The notes beneath the pieces were generated by a model. That model was not told the DNA's origin and did not search any database. It saw nothing but the letters and a program-made list of their open reading frames with translations. The translations under genes were made by a program, and so were the position numbers. A DNA stretch of 43,065 nt from Candidatus Saccharimonadota bacterium (GTDB taxonomy: Bacteria; Patescibacteriota; Saccharimonadia; Saccharimonadales; Saccharimonadaceae), in contig JAFWJH010000006.1 in the NCBI GenBank assembly GCA_017511645.1, positions 1 through 43,065 of the forward strand, read 5' to 3'. This document shows, piece by piece, positions 38,269 through 43,065 of the stretch. The number at the start of each line of letters is the position of its first letter. Positions within the stretch are counted from its first letter, which is position 1.

Positions 38269-38721
38269 TTAGAATGGGACATCGCTGAGGTCGATTTCGC
38301 CGTCAGGGATATCGTCTGGCATGTCGCTGGCAGCGTCGTCGGCTGCGCTCGCAGCACCGAAGCTACTAGGGCTACCGCTGTTGTCGCGAGCTGCACCGGT
38401 AAAGTTGAAATCTTCTACCACGATTTCGACACGAGAACGCTTGGTGCCGGTGGCTTTGTCTTCCCAGCTACGTTGGTCGAGGCGACCAGATACTAGCACG
38501 CCAGTGCCTTTTTTGGCATATTGAGCGATCATTTCGCCGAGTTTGCCCCAGGCGGAACAATCGATAAAGGAAACATCTTCCTTTTGTTCCCCGCTCGCAT
38601 CACGGTAAGTGCGATTGACTGCTACCGAGAAGCTACAAACACTAGCGCCGTTGGGCGTGTTGCGAAGCTCTGGGTCGCGTGTAAGATTACCAGTGATGAT
38701 TGCTTTAGAAAAACCGCGCAT
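38269..38721 (-). CDS. ssb: single-stranded DNA-binding protein
   Basis: Ssb protects single-stranded DNA and recruits repair and replication proteins. The 150-residue protein has the OB fold (AIITGNLTRDPELRNTPNG, FSVAVNRTYRD, FIDCSAWGKLGE, GVLVSGRLDQRSWED), a disordered Ser/Ala/Asp-rich linker and the acidic tip IDLSDVPF. It is 6 bases after rpsF in the same operon. Confidence 0.96.
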   Translation of the reverse strand: MRGFSKAIITGNLTRDPELRNTPNGASVCSFSVAVNRTYRDASGEQKEDVSFIDCSAWGKLGEMIAQYAKKGTGVLVSGRLDQRSWEDKATGTKRSRVEIVVEDFNFTGAARDNSGSPSSFGAASAADDAASDMPDDIPDGEIDLSDVPF

Positions 38722-38727
38722 AATAAA

Positions 38728-39090
38728 TTATTCTCCTTTTTCTTCGTTTTCTTCGGTTGCTGCCGCTTCGGTGTCGTCTTTACGGCTAGCCTCGATTTTG
38801 GCTTTGCGTTCGTCTACGCGGACGAGCAAATAACGCAAGACTTCGTCGGTGATATTGAGTACACTAGAAATCTTGGCTGGGGCTTCGGCCGGCAATGCGA
38901 CGTTGAAGTAGTAATAGATGGCAAAATCTTGACCGTTAATAGAGTAAGCGAGGCGTTTTTTGCCTTCGTTTTCCTCTTTGTCGATTTTGCCGCCAGCGGT
39001 TTCGATAATTTTTTTCACCTTATCGAGGGCGGGGTCTAGGTTCATCTCTAAATCAGGATGAAACAAGACCGAGAGTTCGTAGTCTTTCAT
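38728..39090 (-). CDS. rpsF: 30S ribosomal protein S6
   Basis: S6 pairs with S18 on the 30S platform. The 120-residue protein has YELSVLFHPDLE at the N-terminus, GKKRLAYSINGQDFAIYYYF and VLRYLLVRVDE, typical of the family, followed by an acidic Glu-rich tail. It is the first gene of the operon and has the ribosome-binding site AAAGGAG. Confidence 0.96.
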   Translation of the reverse strand: MKDYELSVLFHPDLEMNLDPALDKVKKIIETAGGKIDKEENEGKKRLAYSINGQDFAIYYYFNVALPAEAPAKISSVLNITDEVLRYLLVRVDERKAKIEASRKDDTEAAATEENEEKGE

Positions 39091-39152
39091 AAAACTCCTT
39101 TGGTTAAAGCAAACACAGATTGACTTGTTTGCTGAGCTAATATTACGTTGTA

Positions 39153-39161
39153 ATTATATCA
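39153..39161 (-). promoter_or_regulatory. extended -10 promoter of rpsF overlapping the ftsK stop codon
   Basis: On the minus strand the sequence TGATATAAT starts with the TGA stop of ftsK and continues as the -10 box (39153-39158). The leader of about 55 bases carries AAAGGAG before rpsF and could bind S6-S18, as reported for rpsF leaders in other bacteria; no such structure was confirmed here. Confidence 0.55.
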
Positions 39162-41351
39162 TACATTCGCTAACTGATCAAATTCTTCTATCGACGAGAT
39201 GAGGAGGTCGCGGGGCTTGTTGCCGTTTTGGGGACCAATGACGCCGATTTCTTCAAACCAAATCGCGAGGCCCGAGACAAAGCCATGGCCTTTGCCAAGA
39301 TAAGTCTGCAACATAGCGGTAGAAAACTTGCCTTTGCTAAGCGAAATCTCGACAGCCTTGCGCACGATAGGGTCATTCGGGTCGTAGCGACGGCCAAGCT
39401 CGCCGATGCTACCGCCAGCGGCTGGGCCCATGCCCTTAATCTGGACAGTCTGAGCGATAACTTCTTTGTTGTAATCTGGTGGACGCTGCGCGCGAAGGAA
39501 GTCGGTAACCTTAGAAATATCCTCATCAGAAGCCCAAGCGCCCTGGATACGACGAGGCTTACCCATCATCTCGGTGGTGGGCAGAAGCATGTCACCCTTG
39601 CCGAGAAGTTTCTCGGCGCCACCTTGGTCTAGCATAATACGCGAGTCCATTTGCGATCCCACAGCAAAAGCAATGCGGCCTGGGATGTTAGCCTTGATAA
39701 GGCCGGTGATAACCTTGACCTCTGGACGCTGGGTAGCAAGCACTAGATGAATACCGGCAGCACGACCTTTTTGGGCGATACGGACGATAAGCATCTCGAG
39801 GTCTTTGCCTGCCATCATCATAAGGTCGGCCATTTCGTCGATAATAATGACGATATATGGCATTTTGCCGTTTTTCTCGGGGTCGGTAGACTTGGCCATT
39901 TTGGCATTATAATCAGCGATGTTCTTGACTTTCTCTTCTGCCATGAGAGTGTAGCGCTTTTCCATCTCGCCGACGGCCCATTTCATAGCAGAGAGGGCTT
40001 TTTCGGTAGAAGTGATGACTGGAGTGAGGAGGTGTGGGATATCGTTATACTGAGCCATTTCGACCTGCTTAGGGTCTACGATGATGAGCTTCATGTCGGA
40101 CGGGGCGTTGCGATAAAGTAAGGAGCTGATTAATGTGTTAGTCATGACGGACTTACCCGAGCCAGTGGTACCAGCAATGAGAAGGTGCGGCATCTTGGCG
40201 AGGTTGGCCACGACGGCACGACCAGAGATGTCCTTTCCTACTGCAAAGGTAAGAGGGTCGGAAGATTTTTTCCATTCGGGGCTCTCGAGCACGCTGCGCA
40301 TGCGAACGTCGGCCGAGCGGGCGTTAGGGATCTCGACACCAACGGAGCGGGTGCCCGGAATTGGGGCCTCGATACGAATCTTGTCGACGGCGAGGTTTAG
40401 AGCGAGCTCTTTATCGCGGGCGAGAATCTTGGAGAGATTAACTCCAGCTGGCGGGCGCATAGTATACTGCGTGACGCGAGGGCCGACATTGGCGCCCTCC
40501 ATTTCGACCTCGATACCAAACTCGGCGAGGGTGGACTTGATAATATAGGCATTCTGCTGGATGTTGCCGGCGTCGGCGGGAGATTGCTTTTTTTCTAGAA
40601 GGTCGGTAGAAGGCATTTTCCAATCGGGGTCGGAGATGGCCACGAGGGCCTTTTCTTCTTTGGCGGGCTCGGGGGTAGGCTCTGGCTTTTTGATGGCAGA
40701 TTTGTGGAGTAATTTCGAAGCTGGCTCTTTGGCTGTGTCAGACGCGGGGCCGAGGCCAGAGTTGACTTTGATTTCGAGCTGACCGAGCTTTTTCTTTTTG
40801 CTGGTGCCGGTGTCTTGTTCTAATTTTTTACCCGGCTTGACGAGATTTTTGGTGCCCTTGAAAAAAGTGATAGGCGAAAGCTGGAGAATGAAAGCGGTGG
40901 TGACGAAGATTAGCAGAATGTAGATGAAGATAACGACTCCCTGATCGAGAACGTTGGTAGCGAGAGAGTTGAGCCAGCTGCCAAGCAAGCCGCCGTTTTG
41001 CCAAATAGCGGCGACGCCGGAGATCCAAAAAATCATAAGGAGACTAGCAATGTAGACGGGGACGGCGACGCGGTTGTTTTCGCTGCGAAAGATTTTGACA
41101 GCTAGATAGACTAATAGAGCCGGGACAAAGTAGGCGGCGAAGCCGATGATGTTTAGGAAGAAGCCGTGGACCTTGTTAAGTACTGTGCCGCCATGGCCAA
41201 ACCAAGTGATGACAAAGAAAAGCGCGAGAGCGATCATGAGGACCGCGATAATTTGACGCCAAAAACCACCCGGAAGCTCGTGCTCGGGCTTGACCTCTTT
41301 TGTGGTACGACGTTTGGTGTTTGATGTTTTTTTGCGCTTTTTTGTAGCCAT
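39159..41351 (-). CDS. ftsK: DNA translocase FtsK
   Basis: FtsK pumps chromosomal DNA at the division septum and activates Xer recombination. The 730-residue protein has four or so membrane helices (about 35-165), a linker, the RecA-like motor with AGTTGSGKSVMTN (about 395), IIIDEMADLMMMAG (about 505) and LVLATQRPEVKVI, and the C-terminal gamma winged helix (KGKFSTAMLQTYLGKGHG) that recognises orientation sequences. TGA-TATAAT ends 6 bases before the ATG, so the mRNA should be leaderless. Confidence 0.97.
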   Translation of the reverse strand: MATKKRKKTSNTKRRTTKEVKPEHELPGGFWRQIIAVLMIALALFFVITWFGHGGTVLNKVHGFFLNIIGFAAYFVPALLVYLAVKIFRSENNRVAVPVYIASLLMIFWISGVAAIWQNGGLLGSWLNSLATNVLDQGVVIFIYILLIFVTTAFILQLSPITFFKGTKNLVKPGKKLEQDTGTSKKKKLGQLEIKVNSGLGPASDTAKEPASKLLHKSAIKKPEPTPEPAKEEKALVAISDPDWKMPSTDLLEKKQSPADAGNIQQNAYIIKSTLAEFGIEVEMEGANVGPRVTQYTMRPPAGVNLSKILARDKELALNLAVDKIRIEAPIPGTRSVGVEIPNARSADVRMRSVLESPEWKKSSDPLTFAVGKDISGRAVVANLAKMPHLLIAGTTGSGKSVMTNTLISSLLYRNAPSDMKLIIVDPKQVEMAQYNDIPHLLTPVITSTEKALSAMKWAVGEMEKRYTLMAEEKVKNIADYNAKMAKSTDPEKNGKMPYIVIIIDEMADLMMMAGKDLEMLIVRIAQKGRAAGIHLVLATQRPEVKVITGLIKANIPGRIAFAVGSQMDSRIMLDQGGAEKLLGKGDMLLPTTEMMGKPRRIQGAWASDEDISKVTDFLRAQRPPDYNKEVIAQTVQIKGMGPAAGGSIGELGRRYDPNDPIVRKAVEISLSKGKFSTAMLQTYLGKGHGFVSGLAIWFEEIGVIGPQNGNKPRDLLISSIEEFDQLANV

Positions 41352-41411
41352 GTGTCCATTATATCACATTTTTAAGAAAAGCACAAGGGGTATAATATTG
41401 AAAAATAGTGG

Positions 41412-41417
41412 TATAAT
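41412..41417 (+). promoter_or_regulatory. -10 box of the PP2C gene
   Basis: TGG-TATAAT lies 4 bases before ATG 41422 and 10 before ATG 41428. A further TATAAT lies about 20 bases upstream. The ftsK promoter faces away on the other strand, giving a divergent promoter region of about 60 bases. Confidence 0.55.
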
Positions 41418-41421
41418 GAAA

Positions 41422-42807
41422 ATGGTTATGAATAGTGAAAAATTTACTCCAAATAGCGAACAAAATATTGAAAAGTCGAATCTCGAGAGACAAAAACGAA
41501 AATTGATAGGTTTTTATTTGTCTGGTGGGGATGAAAACTATATTTTTAAATCTAATACACCAAATTATAGTGAAGCGACTATCCAGCCAGAGGCCAAAAC
41601 AGGCGTATTAGAAATGATGGCAAATGGAGTGGATTTTTCTGAAAAAGAAGCTAGGCTGCTAAAAAATATCGCCGGGCCAGAACATACTATCGTTAACGGG
41701 GCTGAGTACCCACACCGCAAAGGTTACGATGGCGTTTTTGATGACATGAGCGGCGATAAACATCAGCGAAGAATTTTAACCTATATGACTGGCGGTGCGG
41801 AAGCTTGGGATAGATGGGATCAGACGTCTGGCGATACAGTGAAGGAGTTCTTGATGAGATACCCGACGCCAATGGATTTTGAGAAAGTAGCAGAGGATTT
41901 CCTCTATAATAAGTTGAATGACGGCCATAACGATAGCCAAAAATTGCAAGAATATTATGCAGCAATGGATAGTTTTCAGAATAATGTATACGGCAAAAAG
42001 TATGAATATTTTAAGGCGATGAAAGATCTCCATAGAGAGGCAGCAGAGCTAGATGTGCCGCAAAAGAGTGAGGCCGAATTGAGAGAAAACCGAGAAGTAG
42101 GGCGGAGGTTTTTTGAGATATTTAATAGAGAACCGCTAGTGAAGGGTGTTGGGGCGAGAACGCTTAATAAAGGTGCATTAACCGGCGAAAGAGGTCGGCA
42201 AAATGAAGACGGCGCATATTGCAACTCCAATACGGGAGTATTTGCGGTATTTGACGGTGCAGGAGGTGGAGGCAAAGATCCAGCGCGGGCTTCGCAGTTG
42301 GCAGTAAAAGTGACGGATGCAATGGTGGAGGAAAAGACGCCAAGAACCCGAGATGATCTAGCAGAGATCTTGGAGAAAGCCAATGAGACTATCATAAACG
42401 ATCCCGAAGCCGGTATATCTACGGCAGTAATTGGCAAAATCAGAGATGATGGTGGCCACAAAACTTTGGTATATGCGTCGATAGGAGATTCGCGGATTTA
42501 TTTGGTGAGGGGGGGGGAGTCGGCAATCCAGATCACCAAGGACGAAGGCGAAGGACACCAAATTTACAATGCTATTGGTGTGGAGTGGGGCAAAGCAAAG
42601 CAGTTTGGTGAAGTGCCTTTGCAGGATGGCGATAAGCTGGTGTTTTGCTCTGATGGAATTACCGGTGATTATGAACAAGATTTTATCCCAAATGACGAGT
42701 TTGCACATCTTGTGCAAAGCGCTAATACGCCGGATGAAGCGGCGGCAGCATTGATTCGGAGAGCCACGAAGAAGGATGACCGGACGGCCGTGGTGGTGGA
42801 AATATAA
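41422..42807 (+). CDS. PP2C-family serine/threonine phosphatase with long N-terminus
   Basis: The 461-residue protein has an N-terminal region of about 220 residues of unknown type, mainly helical and charged, with no membrane helix, then a PP2C domain: RGRQNEDGAYC (motif 1), FAVFDGAGGGG (motif 2), LVYASIGDSRIYLVRGG, KLVFCSDGITG and KKDDRTAVVVE. The metal-binding aspartates are all present, so it is probably active on phosphoproteins. No kinase partner is in the window. A run of nine G (42509-42517) lies in the coding sequence after IYLVR. The start could be 41422 or 41428; longer readings lack support because of the -10 box. Confidence 0.85.
   Translation: MVMNSEKFTPNSEQNIEKSNLERQKRKLIGFYLSGGDENYIFKSNTPNYSEATIQPEAKTGVLEMMANGVDFSEKEARLLKNIAGPEHTIVNGAEYPHRKGYDGVFDDMSGDKHQRRILTYMTGGAEAWDRWDQTSGDTVKEFLMRYPTPMDFEKVAEDFLYNKLNDGHNDSQKLQEYYAAMDSFQNNVYGKKYEYFKAMKDLHREAAELDVPQKSEAELRENREVGRRFFEIFNREPLVKGVGARTLNKGALTGERGRQNEDGAYCNSNTGVFAVFDGAGGGGKDPARASQLAVKVTDAMVEEKTPRTRDDLAEILEKANETIINDPEAGISTAVIGKIRDDGGHKTLVYASIGDSRIYLVRGGESAIQITKDEGEGHQIYNAIGVEWGKAKQFGEVPLQDGDKLVFCSDGITGDYEQDFIPNDEFAHLVQSANTPDEAAAALIRRATKKDDRTAVVVEI
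42509..42517 (+). repeat. nine-G homopolymer in the PP2C gene
   Basis: Nine consecutive G bases code for the Arg-Gly-Gly-Glu turn after SIGDSRIYLV. Such runs slip easily during replication; loss or gain of one base would remove the last two metal-binding motifs. Confidence 0.85.
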
Positions 42808-42849
42808 TATTATCTTAGTCTGCTACGGTCTGATTTTAGCTGCCTGGGG

Positions 42850-42878
42850 TTGACGATTTAGGAGAAAAAGTATAAAAT
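42850..42878 (+). promoter_or_regulatory. promoter of tRNA-Glu
   Basis: TTGACG (42850-42855) and TAAAAT (42873-42878) are 17 bases apart, with the tRNA start 10 bases further on. Confidence 0.55.
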
Positions 42879-42888
42879 TAGGGGAGAT

Positions 42889-42963
42889 TAGGCTGTCGCC
42901 AAGTGGTAAGGCAATGGGTTTTCGTCCCATCAGTCGCAGGTTCGAATCCTGCCAGCCTAGCCA
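42889..42963 (+). tRNA. tRNA-Glu (TTC)
   Basis: The acceptor arms TAGGCTG and CAGCCTA pair fully, so the first pair is U1-A72. The anticodon stem ATGGG/CCCAT has loop TTTTCGT (anticodon TTC). The T stem GCAGG/CCTGC has loop TTCGAAT. The discriminator is G and CCA is encoded. The U1-A72 pair and D arm look like tRNA-Gln, but the anticodon is that of Glu. Confidence 0.9.
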
Positions 42964-42973
42964 GAATCAGAAG

Positions 42974-42997
42974 AAGACTCCAAGGGAGTCTTATTTT
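42974..42997 (+). terminator. terminator of tRNA-Glu
   Basis: AAGACTCC (42974-42981) and GGAGTCTT (42985-42992) form an 8-bp stem around AAG, followed by ATTTT. An outer pair CAGAATCA/TGATTCTG (42962-42969 and 42997-43004) extends the hairpin. Confidence 0.8.
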
Positions 42998-43065
42998 GAT
43001 TCTGATTAATTTGGCAGGATGAGAACCGAAGGTTCGGACGCTGTAGGAGTCGAATGAATATCCCA

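Noticed and set aside
38080-39039. Plus-strand open frames of 138 and 172 residues opposite rpsR, ssb and rpsF
   Set aside because: They are antisense to clear conserved genes, lack ribosome-binding sites and show no family pattern.
1-43065. Recoding of TGA as Gly (code 25), as in Gracilibacteria and Absconditabacteria
   Set aside because: TGA is used as a normal stop, for example at the ends of ftsK and the GlnQ-type gene, and conserved genes show no in-frame TGA.
1-43065. CRISPR array, rRNA, tmRNA, RNase P RNA or riboswitch
   Set aside because: I looked for regular spaced repeats and conserved RNA cores and saw none; short leaders leave little room for riboswitches.

Overview
This window looks like a piece of a Candidate Phyla Radiation (Patescibacteria) chromosome, most likely Candidatus Saccharibacteria (TM7). 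The evidence is extreme gene packing with frequent 1-25 bp overlaps and almost no intergenic DNA, a standard genetic code with TGA used as stop, a complete compact type IV pilus cluster, VirB2/TrbC-like small membrane proteins, shortened or degenerate versions of universal genes (DnaG, HolA, TlyA, a DHH protein), and no amino-acid or nucleotide biosynthesis. The lineage call is inferred from gene content, not from a phylogenetic marker search.

Layout. 1-5.8 kb: the start of an unknown gene, tRNA-Asp, a degenerate DHH-domain protein, rpsT, fpg-holA, a small NrdD-tail-like protein and a RhuM-Fic fusion protein. 5.8-15.9 kb: polA with a small kinase and a membrane protein, an APH-type kinase, then a block with dnaG, rpoD, a VirB2-like protein, a DagK-like protein and a zeta-toxin-like P-loop protein, followed by a membrane protein and mscL. 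15.9-21.2 kb: a small protein, orn, argS, tRNA-Gly, a beta-rich protein fused to a second VirB2-like domain, a membrane protein and a SurA-like protein. 21.2-25.8 kb: tRNA-Arg, a polar amino-acid ABC transporter, ackA and a XerC/D recombinase. 25.8-36.8 kb: the type IV pilus region (pilV-like, pilD, two pilins facing each other, and pilM-N-O-x-B-T-C). 36.8-43.1 kb: tlyA-like, efp, rpsR, ssb, rpsF, ftsK, a PP2C phosphatase and tRNA-Glu.

How the genes fit together. The window combines replication and repair (PolA, DnaG, HolA, Ssb, Fpg), chromosome segregation (FtsK, XerC/D), transcription (RpoD), translation (S20, S18, S6, EF-P, ArgS, four tRNAs) and the surface machinery that an epibiotic, scavenging cell would need: type IV pili, a VirB2-like system, an amino-acid importer and MscL. 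AckA suggests acetate-forming ATP production.

Most striking signals. (1) About sixteen genes share a promoter in which an extended -10 box (TGn-TATAAT-like) ends 5-8 bp before the ATG, so transcripts should start at or beside the start codon (leaderless). (2) A related GC-rich repeat of about 60 bp lies in frame inside both polA and the tlyA-like gene, resembling Rickettsia palindromic elements in behaviour. (3) DnaG has lost all four zinc ligands. (4) The RhuM-Fic gene carries matching palindromes at its promoter and inside its coding region. (5) Two paralogous VirB2-like membrane domains occur, one fused to a large exported domain. (6) A run of nine G bases lies in the PP2C phosphatase gene. 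No intergenic stretch exceeds 300 bases. I see no CRISPR array, rRNA, insertion sequence or prophage.
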